Source: a virus
IMG/VR virus record: IMGVR_UViG_3300003319_000285
Location: 2,960-24,799 of that record
Reading direction: 5' to 3' (one strand)
Length of the DNA stretch: 21,840 bases
Numbering within the stretch: the first letter of the stretch is position 1; every line of letters starts with the position of its first letter. Below the pieces are notes generated by a model, which was given only the letters and a program-made list of their open reading frames with translations, made no database searches and had not been told where the DNA came from. Of the stretch, positions 10,330 to 17,610 are shown piece by piece. The position numbers were made by a program, and so were the translations under genes.

Positions 10330-12291
10330 ATGCCAACAGATTACGACATTGTTTCCGATTTCACCCAGGATTACAACCGCGCTTACATGCTTCTTAACAC
10401 CTACTATGCCGAGGCTTATCGCGATGTAGGCTTCTATCTTGGTAATCAGTGGAGTCTCGATCAATTAAAATATCTCAGCGACGAGAGACGGAATTCATTC
10501 ACGTTTAACAAATCACGCAAGACTATCAACATGGTCAGCGGATACTTGAGTGCAAATCAGATGCAGAGTGTCGTTGTCCATAGAGAGAACTCGAATCCTG
10601 AGACAGCAGAGCAGTTGACTGACTTGCTTCAAACACAGATGCGGCCAAAAGGTTACAAAGTAGCGAATAAAGCTAAACACAATAGTCTCGTGTCCGGAGT
10701 CGCTTGGGTTTCACCTTGGGTTGACTATCGGCAAGACTATGTGAATGGCCGGATTGACTTTCACCTGGACAACTGGAACGACGTGATCTGGGACCCGTTC
10801 AGTACTCGAATCGACTTGCAGGACAGCACTTTCGTGGCAAGAAGGAAGTACCTGAGCAAAGACGTCATCAAGTCATTAGTCCCTGGCTGCGAAAGAGAAG
10901 TCGATGCGATGGGATATGGTAATAGAGACGAGAAGTTTACCTATGAACCGTACGCAAGACAATGGGGACTACAGGAGCTGCTTGCCTACAATGAATACTG
11001 GAAGCAGCGGTACAAGAAAGGCTGGATACTGGTGGATAAAGCAACTGGTGAACAAAAGCCATGGAAGGGAGACAAGAAGCGCTTGGATATGCTTCAGCGA
11101 TTCTTTCCCAGTCTTGCTGTTATCGAAGGATATTATCTCACGGTTGAATATAACATCATCGTTGAGAATCGCCTGTTGTATAGCGGGGAAGATCCTTGGG
11201 GCTTGGGAGAATATCCTTTTGTGCCCTACTACTGCGTATTTGATCCATCGTATGACCTGGCTCAGTGGAAGTGGCAAGGGCTGCAGAGACTACTCCGTGA
11301 TTCCCAAGAAGAGTACAACATGCGCAAGTCTAAGCTGCTTGATATTGTTGATTCGCAGATAGGTGTCGGTTGGAAAGCAAAATCCGGTGCAGTGTCTAAT
11401 CCTAAGTCTTTGTTCCAGACAGGCCAGGGCAAGGTGATCTTCTTCAATCCTGGCTTTGAGTTGTCCGATGCTGAGCGTATTGAGCCTCCTTCGATTCCTG
11501 AGAGCTTATTTGCTTTGCAAGAGTCTTTCGATGCTGACATTAAGGACTTCGTCGACTTGGGTGCATTGGGGAACGACCAGAGCGACCGGATGAGTGCCAT
11601 GCTTTACAAGATGAAGCAATCCATGGCGATCATGCAGTTGGGTCCGATTATGGACAATTTCCGTGAGGCGGACTATCTGCTTAACAAGAAAGTGCTCAAG
11701 ATGATTCAAAAGTTCACGCCAGAGAAGGTAGAGCGATTGATTAAGCAACAACCGACTCCTGAGTTTTATAATAACACGTTCCTTGAGTACGACATTGACT
11801 TTGCTGAGATGCCGATGACCGATTACCAGAAGCAGTCGGCATTCATGCAAGCTTGGACGATGAAGATGGGCGGCGTAGATGTTCCGGACGAGCTGATGTG
11901 GGAATTGTCACCTTATCCGATCAGCAAGAAAGGCATGCAGCTCATTCAACAAAGATCAGAAGCCGCACAAGCACAACAGCAGCAAGAGGTCGAGGACAAG
12001 CAGCAGGTGAACGAACTCCTACAGGCGAAAGCATTTGGGGACATCGCCTTAGGACAAGAGCGGCTTAGCAGGATCAAGTACGATGCCGCGTTGAGCGAGG
12101 AAAGACTTGCGGCAGCACAGGAAGAAAGAAGCCGAGCTGGTCTCAATGAGGTCCGTGCGATTAAAGAGATGGACGAGATTGATATCAACAATGCTGGGAA
12201 GTTGCTCGACATGATTAGAGCTATTGAAGAAGAGCAACGATTGAAGCAAGCCGATACAGTCGTTCCTCAACCAGCAGTGACAGGTGCTTAA
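10330..12291 (+). CDS. Portal protein (P22-like)
   Basis: The 653-residue protein has the size and features of podovirus portals. The N-terminus is helical (DYNRAYMLLNTYYAEAYRDV) with a Phe-Asn-Lys-Ser-Arg core segment. A tryptophan-rich wing follows (DNWNDVIWDPFSTRIDL). A stem/crown-type helix comes near QEEYNMRKSKLLDIVDSQIG. The C-terminal part, about residues 520-640, is a long Gln/Glu/Ala-rich coiled coil, as in P22-type barrels. Twelve copies form the ring through which DNA enters and leaves. It is the first gene after motif copy 2 and leads a long run of late genes. Its stop overlaps the next ATG (TAATG). The ribosome binding site is poor (only GCGG just before ATG). Confidence 0.88.
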   Translation: MPTDYDIVSDFTQDYNRAYMLLNTYYAEAYRDVGFYLGNQWSLDQLKYLSDERRNSFTFNKSRKTINMVSGYLSANQMQSVVVHRENSNPETAEQLTDLLQTQMRPKGYKVANKAKHNSLVSGVAWVSPWVDYRQDYVNGRIDFHLDNWNDVIWDPFSTRIDLQDSTFVARRKYLSKDVIKSLVPGCEREVDAMGYGNRDEKFTYEPYARQWGLQELLAYNEYWKQRYKKGWILVDKATGEQKPWKGDKKRLDMLQRFFPSLAVIEGYYLTVEYNIIVENRLLYSGEDPWGLGEYPFVPYYCVFDPSYDLAQWKWQGLQRLLRDSQEEYNMRKSKLLDIVDSQIGVGWKAKSGAVSNPKSLFQTGQGKVIFFNPGFELSDAERIEPPSIPESLFALQESFDADIKDFVDLGALGNDQSDRMSAMLYKMKQSMAIMQLGPIMDNFREADYLLNKKVLKMIQKFTPEKVERLIKQQPTPEFYNNTFLEYDIDFAEMPMTDYQKQSAFMQAWTMKMGGVDVPDELMWELSPYPISKKGMQLIQQRSEAAQAQQQQEVEDKQQVNELLQAKAFGDIALGQERLSRIKYDAALSEERLAAAQEERSRAGLNEVRAIKEMDEIDINNAGKLLDMIRAIEEEQRLKQADTVVPQPAVTGA

Positions 12292-12536
12292 TGAACAACG
12301 ATGGATGGGGTTTTCTTGGTGCAGGAGCGAGCGACATGAGACAAGTGGGGGAGGACCTTCAGCACAACAGACAGACGCGCACAGATGACGAGAACCCTGC
12401 TGGTATGAATAGGACCGTGCGACAGACATCTGGCTTAGGTGGACCAATGAAAGAAGCAATAGATAAAGAAATGGCAAGACACAAAGAAGCACGAGTGATG
12501 CGATTGAAGCATTTAGAGGATCATTACAAGAGGTGA
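12291..12536 (+). CDS. Small hydrophilic late protein 1
   Basis: This protein is unrecognised. The 81 residues are strongly polar and probably disordered in the first half (GASDMRQVGEDLQHNRQTRT). The end is a charged helix (MKEAIDKEMARHKEARVMRL). It starts on the portal stop (TAATG), so it is co-translated with the portal and belongs to a series of nine such small genes reaching to 14331. Confidence 0.65.
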   Translation: MNNDGWGFLGAGASDMRQVGEDLQHNRQTRTDDENPAGMNRTVRQTSGLGGPMKEAIDKEMARHKEARVMRLKHLEDHYKR

Positions 12537-12539
12537 AGT

Positions 12540-12743
12540 ATGTATGGACCATTTGACATGTATCAGAAGGGCGAGTTCGAAGAGAGTTGGTCGAATCAGC
12601 TTGATGTCGCGGGGATGCAGCCTCATTCGCGGGAGTATCTTGAGCACGAGATGAACTGCAAGCGAAGCGAGCGCAAGTTTGAGATGATCGCTGACCAGGT
12701 GATTGATTACACGGATGGGATTCAGTTTTCAGGACGACCATGA
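12540..12743 (+). CDS. Small hydrophilic late protein 2
   Basis: The 67-residue product (MYGPFDMYQKGEFEESWSNQ) is unrecognised, rich in Met, Glu and aromatic residues, with one helix near KRSERKFEMIADQVID. It begins 3 nt after the previous stop, where GAGGTGA supplies a ribosome binding site, and overlaps the next gene by ATGA. Confidence 0.6.
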   Translation: MYGPFDMYQKGEFEESWSNQLDVAGMQPHSREYLEHEMNCKRSERKFEMIADQVIDYTDGIQFSGRP

Positions 12744-12967
12744 CATCGATGTACCAAGGTAGTGGGCAACACATGAGCGCCGTAGGCAAAGAGATGAAGA
12801 CGCGTTTGGCAGGACCTATCAGAGCATTGAAGCAGGGTAGCGATGGGCCGACTATGTCCGAATTACAGTTCATGCAGGATAACGAGAGAAAGCAACACGA
12901 GCAGAACTATATCTACGAGAATGGACACAACGACGGCAGTGCACCAGGATGGAGGAGCAGCTTCTGA
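12740..12967 (+). CDS. Small hydrophilic late protein 3
   Basis: The 75-residue product (MTSMYQGSGQHMSAVGKEMK) is unrecognised. It has a helix around VGKEMKTRLAGPIRALKQG and a polar tail rich in Asn, His and Gln. Coupled by overlap to both neighbours (ATGA before, TGATG after). Confidence 0.6.
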   Translation: MTSMYQGSGQHMSAVGKEMKTRLAGPIRALKQGSDGPTMSELQFMQDNERKQHEQNYIYENGHNDGSAPGWRSSF

Positions 12968-13290
12968 TGAAAGGCAATGCACCGATGAACACACTAAAGC
13001 CTCAACCAGGACAGACGAACAGCTACGATCCTAAGTTCCATCCATTACCAGGCGAGTGGGCTAAACATCAGCTAAGTAGCAAGGATCGGTATAGGCAGGA
13101 TACAAGCAGAAAACACACAGAACATACAGAGATTCAACGGGCTTTACAAGCAGAAGCAGCGCAGCATGAATACTGGGAAGAGTGGCAAGGAGTTAAACCA
13201 GGTAAGGCAGTATATGAAAACCCACGAGAGTTGCAAAACACACTGTTGCCAAGCGCAAAATACGGAACAGAGGGAAGAGGCTACGGCTAA
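12967..13290 (+). CDS. Small hydrophilic late protein 4
   Basis: The start at 12967 is chosen because GGAGGAG lies 9 nt upstream and the ATG overlaps the previous stop (TGATG); ATG 12949 has no such site. The 107-residue product is proline-, histidine- and glutamine-rich (KFHPLPGEWAKHQLSSKDRY) with one helix rich in Ala and Glu (IQRALQAEAAQHEYWEEWQG). Not recognised; probably mostly disordered. Confidence 0.6.
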   Translation: MKGNAPMNTLKPQPGQTNSYDPKFHPLPGEWAKHQLSSKDRYRQDTSRKHTEHTEIQRALQAEAAQHEYWEEWQGVKPGKAVYENPRELQNTLLPSAKYGTEGRGYG

Positions 13291-13291
13291 A

Positions 13292-13453
13292 ATGAAGTTA
13301 ATCAGGATTCTTTCTCATACCATCCAACAGATTGCCGAGATGGAAGAAGGAAGACTGGAGATGAAGGAAGGTAAGGTTAAATTCCGCCAATACCAAAGAG
13401 CCGAATGGAATGGCAACCAATTGCGAGCAATAGACGTAACGATTGAGGCGTAA
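13292..13453 (+). CDS. Small late protein 5 (53 residues)
   Basis: From ATG 13292, one nucleotide after the previous stop, the product is MKLIRILSHTIQQIAEMEEG and on. It looks like a small alpha/beta protein with a helix and two strands. The in-frame ATG at 13166 would overlap the previous gene by 125 nt and is rejected. Not recognised. Confidence 0.5.
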   Translation: MKLIRILSHTIQQIAEMEEGRLEMKEGKVKFRQYQRAEWNGNQLRAIDVTIEA

Positions 13454-13558
13454 ATGGACAAAGAAGATTGGAGATTCAAAGTAATGTGTGCTATCCGGCT
13501 TTTTTTTAGAGAAGGTTGGTCATTAGAAAAACTGAAAGAGAGAATCGATGAAATCTGA
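13454..13558 (+). CDS. Small late protein 6 (34 residues)
   Basis: The frame starts directly after the previous TAA: MDKEDWRFKVMCAIRLFFRE, then a charged helix to EIDEI-like end (ERIDEI). It overlaps the next start by 11 nt. Tight packing between its neighbours and a protein-like amphipathic sequence support it. Function unknown. Confidence 0.45.
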   Translation: MDKEDWRFKVMCAIRLFFREGWSLEKLKERIDEI

Positions 13559-13676
13559 AAAGAAAATGAGCGCATTAAAAAAGGCACGAAGTCAGTTGAA
13601 AAAGGCTGATCGAGCAAGCACGCCTCTGGCTATCAAGAGGAAGTTGAAAACAAAGAAACAGGAGAAGAAGACATGA
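13548..13676 (+). CDS. Small lysine-rich late protein 7 (42 residues)
   Basis: The product (MKSEKKMSALKKARSQLKKA) has 14 lysines in 42 residues and ends KTKKQEKKT. The composition and an L-K-K-A-D-R segment recall the lysine-rich protein at 6280. Its stop overlaps the next ATG (ATGA). A DNA-associated role is possible. Confidence 0.5.
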   Translation: MKSEKKMSALKKARSQLKKADRASTPLAIKRKLKTKKQEKKT

Positions 13677-13918
13677 AAGAGAACCCTTCAGGTCATCAAG
13701 ACGGTTTCGAAAGCATGGAACATTACAATCAGCGGGAGCCAATGGTTAGTCACCAATCAACGACTACACCTGAGTCTGTCGCGAAAGATTGGCAGGCCGG
13801 TGTTTACGAAATGAAACGAGAAGCAATGGACGAAGCTTATGGCATGGCAGGAAAACGCGATGTCGAGAAGGACTTTGGTAAAGCTCACTCGCAGTTTAGA
13901 GAATACAACTGGGCTTAA
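13673..13918 (+). CDS. Small hydrophilic late protein 8
   Basis: The 81-residue product (MKENPSGHQDGFESMEHYNQ) is polar in its first half and helical in the second (YEMKREAMDEAYGMAGKRDV). It has the same His/Gln/Met-rich character as proteins 1-4. Not recognised. Coupled to both neighbours by 1-4 nt overlaps. Confidence 0.6.
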   Translation: MKENPSGHQDGFESMEHYNQREPMVSHQSTTTPESVAKDWQAGVYEMKREAMDEAYGMAGKRDVEKDFGKAHSQFREYNWA

Positions 13919-14331
13919 TGATGGAAACAACACTTGTAGGACAGAAGCGCAACTCAAGCATGCAGGAGATGGGCGAGACAAGAGAACCGATGGCAAATGA
14001 TTGCTGGTCGGATGCTCAGAGGCTCGCTGAATTGTATTCCAAGCAGTTCGATCATGACTTTTGGATACTATACGCTGCTAAGCCACATGTACGATTTCAG
14101 CATGCAATTGTCGCAGGTTGGGAAGTAGTAGCAAAGCGGCCACCTCGTGCAATGGTTGGTGTTTTGGTCTTTAAGTGGTCCCATCGAGAGAAGAGATTGG
14201 TGGTCGAGTCAGACTTATGCTTGCCATACGATGTACCCATTAGCGATGCAGAGATGTCAAGCGAAAGTAAGGATTTCGTACCAACAGTAGAAGAAGCAGC
14301 CAAGAAGTCGGGATCGATTTTATTGGCATAG
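13918..14331 (+). CDS. Late protein 9 (137 residues, unrecognised)
   Basis: After a polar N-terminal 30 residues the sequence becomes a folded-looking alpha/beta domain: WSDAQRLAELYSKQFDHDFW, then FQHAIVAGWEVVAKRPPRAM and VFKWSHREKRLVVESDL. The C-terminus is acidic and helical. It closes the small-gene series before the gap with motif copy 3. It has two adjacent ATG codons; the first overlaps the previous stop. No family recognised. Confidence 0.65.
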   Translation: MMETTLVGQKRNSSMQEMGETREPMANDCWSDAQRLAELYSKQFDHDFWILYAAKPHVRFQHAIVAGWEVVAKRPPRAMVGVLVFKWSHREKRLVVESDLCLPYDVPISDAEMSSESKDFVPTVEEAAKKSGSILLA

Positions 14332-14358
14332 GTTTCTCTAAAAAAAATTTGTCTAAAG

Positions 14359-14377
14359 TGACAAGTATTTTTTTGAA
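14359..14377 (+). promoter_or_regulatory. Late-promoter-like motif, copy 3 (before scaffold and capsid)
   Basis: TGACAAGTATTTTTTTGAA lies in the 87-bp gap between the small-gene series and the scaffold gene, 41 nt before its ATG. It has the same 19-nt length as copies 1 and 2. A second TAAAGT sits 5 nt further upstream (14354-14359). Confidence 0.6.
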
Positions 14378-14418
14378 AAACGGGCGTAATTGTCTGTCGC
14401 CGAGACCAAGAGGAACAA

Positions 14419-15168
14419 ATGGATGAAATAGATATGTCGAGGCCAGGGACGGAGTTGTTTCCTGAGTCTTCGCAACAACAATACAACTCATATCAAGACG
14501 TAAACGTGGGTCAAGTCGTCGAGGATCCTTTAAACACGGGCGTTACTCAACCAGATGTCGCCGGTCAGGTGCAATTGTCCGACAAGGAGATGAACTTTCG
14601 GGCATTACGTGAGGAAGCAGCCAAGTTGAAGGAAGAGGCGAGCTATTGGAAGGGTCAAGCGGAAGCTTACTCGAAGATACCTGCTCGTCAGACAGAATCG
14701 GCGCAGCCAACCCAGGACGCATATGCAGCGTTGGATTGGGATGACTCGCGCGATGTTAGGAAAGCTTTCGACGCGATTAGACAGGAAAACCAAAGCCTCA
14801 GACATGAGATCAAGGATGCCCTGACAGCGATTGAAACTAAAACCCAGCGTCAAGACTGGAACAACATGGTCACTCAGCACGTACCGCAACTAACTAGTAA
14901 AAACCCGATATTTGCCGAGATGATCCAGAACTCATCGAATCCATACGAGGCAGCTTACTTGTTAGCGGAGCTTAATTCAAAAGCAAATGCGCCTGCTTCG
15001 GTGAATCAACAGAGTAACCATGGGCAACGCGCGCTAGCTAATGCACAGAAGCCACAGACGCTATCTAGTGTCGGTGGCCAGGGTCAATTGAGCGCGGCTG
15101 ACTATTATGCGAGCATGTCCGACGAGGATTTTATGAAACTTGCTGCGAGGAACTTGGCGAATATCTAA
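14419..15168 (+). CDS. Probable capsid scaffolding protein
   Basis: The 249-residue protein is acidic and Gln-rich, with a disordered N-terminus. Two coiled-coil stretches follow (about 56-85, REEAAKLKEEASYWKGQAEA; and 110-145, FDAIRQENQSLRHEIKDALT). The C-terminal tail ends YYASMSDEDFMKLAARNLAN. A short helical tail with SDEDFxKLxxRxL just before the capsid gene is typical of phage scaffolds, which bind the coat protein through a terminal helix and leave the prohead. GAGGAACAA precedes the ATG. Identification is by position and architecture, not by family match. Confidence 0.75.
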   Translation: MDEIDMSRPGTELFPESSQQQYNSYQDVNVGQVVEDPLNTGVTQPDVAGQVQLSDKEMNFRALREEAAKLKEEASYWKGQAEAYSKIPARQTESAQPTQDAYAALDWDDSRDVRKAFDAIRQENQSLRHEIKDALTAIETKTQRQDWNNMVTQHVPQLTSKNPIFAEMIQNSSNPYEAAYLLAELNSKANAPASVNQQSNHGQRALANAQKPQTLSSVGGQGQLSAADYYASMSDEDFMKLAARNLANI

Positions 15169-15185
15169 CCGATTAAGGTTCAGAT

Positions 15186-16130
15186 ATGCCTATTACAACA
15201 ACCGCGCAAGTCCCTCCAGAGGTGCGGACTTACTTCGACAGGCTCCTGCTTACACTAGCAAGGCCTTATTACATTTACGACATGTTTGCCCAGAAGAGAA
15301 CAATTCCTCTCAACTCTGGCGATCAGATGATTTTCAGACGCTATGCGACTCTTTCTGCTGCGACAGTACCTATTACAGACGGTACCACTCCTCCAGGAGA
15401 TGCGTTAGCCGTTACAGACTTCAGCACACAGATCAAGTGGTACGGAAACTTCGTCGTTATCACCGATCAGGTCCAGTTTACTGTGCAGGATCGAGTATTA
15501 AACGAAGCAACAAGAGTACTTTCGCTTCAGCTTGGACTTACGATCGACACTCTGATCAGAAACATGATGGTCGCTACGGCTTCCTCTATTCTCTGCTCCA
15601 ATGGTGTTAACGGTAACACTCCTACAGAGATTACAACCGCAGATATTAAGACTGCCGTGCGTGCTCTTCGTTTGGGTAACGCTCGCTTGATGACGAAGCC
15701 TATCCCAGGGGAAAATCGCTTTGCGACATCTCCTGTTAGATCAAGCTATTGGGGATTCATGGATGTTTCGATTCAGAATGACCTTGAAGCTTGCGCAGAC
15801 TTTTTAAGTGCAGCTAACTATCCCAACCCAATGGATGCTCTAGAGGCTGAATGGGGTTCAACTAACAACGTACGCTGGCTGTTGAGCACTAACGGATTCT
15901 CCACAAGTGCATCGCCCCCAGTTTGGAACAACATTATCTTAGGTCAAGAGGCTTATGGGGTTGTCAAGCTTGGTTCGAAAGAGGCCGAGTTCATCGTTAA
16001 GCCATTAGGTTCTAGCGGTACATCTGACCCATTAAACCAGCGTGGTTCTGTTGGGTACAAGTATCCGTTTGCTACTCGCCTCCTGAACGACAACTGGATT
16101 ACACGATTGTTATCCACACAAAGACTTTAA
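15186..16130 (+). CDS. Major capsid protein, N4-gp56 family
   Basis: The 314-residue protein starts MPITTTAQVPPEVRTYFDRL and continues with LARPYYIYDMFAQKRTIPLN and GDQMIFRRYATLSAATVPIT. The string of features YFDRxLLxxA, then K-R-x-x-P-x-x-x-G-x-x-[IM]-x-F-R-R-Y, then LTEG/LTDG-like TDGTTP, is characteristic of N4-gp56-family capsid proteins with an HK97-type fold. The end, VGYKYPFATRLLNDNWITRL, is also family-like (genomic ends with trimer-forming strand). AAGG lies 5 nt upstream. It forms the icosahedral shell. The gene follows the scaffold by 17 nt, the expected arrangement. Confidence 0.93.
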   Translation: MPITTTAQVPPEVRTYFDRLLLTLARPYYIYDMFAQKRTIPLNSGDQMIFRRYATLSAATVPITDGTTPPGDALAVTDFSTQIKWYGNFVVITDQVQFTVQDRVLNEATRVLSLQLGLTIDTLIRNMMVATASSILCSNGVNGNTPTEITTADIKTAVRALRLGNARLMTKPIPGENRFATSPVRSSYWGFMDVSIQNDLEACADFLSAANYPNPMDALEAEWGSTNNVRWLLSTNGFSTSASPPVWNNIILGQEAYGVVKLGSKEAEFIVKPLGSSGTSDPLNQRGSVGYKYPFATRLLNDNWITRLLSTQRL

Positions 16131-16146
16131 ATAGGAGGAAATTAAC

Positions 16147-16809
16147 ATGGCTCAATATAGAACAGGAACTTTTACATCTCCTGGAACTGCTGCTGCGCAG
16201 ACTATTGAATTGGGTTTTGAACCTAGTTCATTTAAGCTCACTAACTACACAGGCTGGGCAACCGCTACCGTAGTTTCTGAGGCCCAGTTTTTCCAAGGGA
16301 TGGCTGATGCACACGCATTGATTAAAACTGTCGCAACTGATGCAGATGTGACGGGCGTTTATCAAGTGCCATCTATTCTTACTACCAACGGGTTTACGCC
16401 ATTCAGTACAGGTGGGGATTGGGCTACAACTCAAGCAACCATTTCTAACGCTACTCAGGCTAATCCTTGCGTTATCACTGCTAACAGCCACGGCTTCTCT
16501 ACTGGAGATACTGTGACCATCAGCGGTGTTGTAGGAATGGTTCAGCTTAACACCAACCGATACATTATCACTGTGATTAACGCGAACTCGTTCAGTCTCA
16601 GCGATCTTTTCGGAAACCCAGTCGATTCTACAGCCTTTAGTGCTTACACGTCTGGGGGTATCGCTAACAAGATCTCATCAGATAGCACGCCTCCTGGTCT
16701 TCAGCAAGACGAGGGGTCAGCCGGCATTATCTTGGGTACATCGCTATTCAGGAACAACGCCGATGTCTTCTATTGGGAAGCTTGGTTAGAGACACCGACC
16801 GGTTGGTAA
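16147..16809 (+). CDS. FCCH-domain-containing virion protein, possible head decoration
   Basis: The 220-residue protein follows the capsid gene and has a strong GGAGG 8 nt before its ATG. This suggests high expression. The N-terminal part (1-95) is Ala/Thr-rich beta sequence (FTSPGTAAAQTIELGFEPSS). Residues about 98-170 (NPCVITANSHGFSTGDTVTI, then LNTNRYIITVINANSFSL) resemble the FCCH module named from ubiquitin-activating enzyme and common in phage virion proteins, where its role is structural. Head decoration or capsid stabilisation is inferred from position. A related domain is in the next gene. Confidence 0.65.
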   Translation: MAQYRTGTFTSPGTAAAQTIELGFEPSSFKLTNYTGWATATVVSEAQFFQGMADAHALIKTVATDADVTGVYQVPSILTTNGFTPFSTGGDWATTQATISNATQANPCVITANSHGFSTGDTVTISGVVGMVQLNTNRYIITVINANSFSLSDLFGNPVDSTAFSAYTSGGIANKISSDSTPPGLQQDEGSAGIILGTSLFRNNADVFYWEAWLETPTGW

Positions 16810-16818
16810 CAACAATTG

Positions 16819-16844
16819 CCGGGGAGGGGGCGACTCCTCTCCGG
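16819..16844 (+). terminator. GC-rich hairpin, possible attenuator
   Basis: CCGGGGAGG (16819-16827) pairs with CCTCTCCGG (16836-16844) with one G-U pair and an 8-nt loop. There is no T-run, so it is more likely an attenuator, RNA processing or mRNA-protecting structure at the 3' end of the capsid/decoration genes than a full terminator. Confidence 0.5.
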
Positions 16845-16858
16845 ACTTTAGGGAATGA

Positions 16859-17212
16859 ATGACATCAGAAGTTGGGTTTCCTCTTCAGACGATCTATCGC
16901 GTTACGGATGTTTCGAATGCATATCCAGCGGTGGTGACTTTGGTTGAAACGAGCAGGACATATGCATTAGCCGTGGCAGATCAGCAGATTATCACGTTTC
17001 ACAATGTAGGTGGGATGACTGAGCTAAACACCAATCGATACATGGTTAGCAATTTGGACACCAACACGAACACATTCTCTTTATACGAAATAGAAGGAAA
17101 CCCTGTGGATACGACGAATTTTCACACTTATACATCTGGAGGAGAGATAGACATCATATCCTTTCCAGGAACACCACCAGGGCTAATGTACAACAATATA
17201 GGAGTTAATTAA
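16859..17212 (+). CDS. Second FCCH-like virion protein
   Basis: The 117-residue protein shares with its neighbour the series ...GGMTELNTNRYMVSNLDTNTN, NTFSL, GNPVDTTNFHTYTSGG and a closing TPPGL, so it is a shortened paralogue from local duplication. The N-terminus (FPLQTIYRVTDVSNAYPAVV) is different. The ATG at 16859 is preceded by AGGGA; ATG 16855 opens another frame. Its stop overlaps the next start (TAATG). A minor capsid or head-tail joining part is plausible. Confidence 0.65.
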   Translation: MTSEVGFPLQTIYRVTDVSNAYPAVVTLVETSRTYALAVADQQIITFHNVGGMTELNTNRYMVSNLDTNTNTFSLYEIEGNPVDTTNFHTYTSGGEIDIISFPGTPPGLMYNNIGVN

Positions 17213-17610
17213 TGGCAATCGCAACAAGAAGAAGAGAAAAGAAGATCCCAGTAGAGAAATTACAAGAGGAGCATCTTTCGGGACCTGCAGATGAAACGAT
17301 AGAGCAGGTAGCCGCAGAGCTTAAAGACAACCAAGTTATTGTAGCCGACGAGATTCCTCATTACGAAAAGGTTGTGTTTAGAAATCAGAGAGACCCAGGT
17401 TATCCGCTTGAGTTTCACTATTCCAGCAAGTCTCATCCATTTAAGCAGTACAAGCTCATTGACGGCCATCAGTACAACTTACCTTTAGAGGTGATTAAGA
17501 ACTTAGAGAGTTGCAGGGAAAACATTGAGAAATACCGAAGAAATGCTGATGGGATCCCCGAGATTTACATAGCAGGATACAAGACACATTTCGTTTGTGA
17601 GAGGGTCTAA
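17212..17610 (+). CDS. Unassigned virion-region protein (132 residues)
   Basis: A basic N-terminus (MAIATRRREKKIPVEKLQEE) and acidic helix (ADETIEQVAAEL) lead to a folded part: YPLEFHYSSKSHPFKQYKLI, then DGHQYNLPLEVIKNLES. The pattern of a beta sheet followed by DG-x-x-Y-x-LP-x-x-V is common in small proteins lying between capsid and connector genes in podoviruses of this type. Function is not established. Tight overlaps on both sides place it in the virion operon. Confidence 0.6.
   Translation: MAIATRRREKKIPVEKLQEEHLSGPADETIEQVAAELKDNQVIVADEIPHYEKVVFRNQRDPGYPLEFHYSSKSHPFKQYKLIDGHQYNLPLEVIKNLESCRENIEKYRRNADGIPEIYIAGYKTHFVCERV

Noticed and set aside
12049-12873. 274-codon open frame on the minus strand
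   Set aside because: It runs antisense across the portal end and three small coupled plus-strand genes; serine-, leucine- and cysteine-rich composition is typical of shadow frames.
15140-15610. 156-codon frame on the plus strand overlapping the capsid gene
   Set aside because: It overlaps the N4-gp56-type capsid gene in another phase and is rich in Arg, Ser and Tyr without any recognisable pattern.
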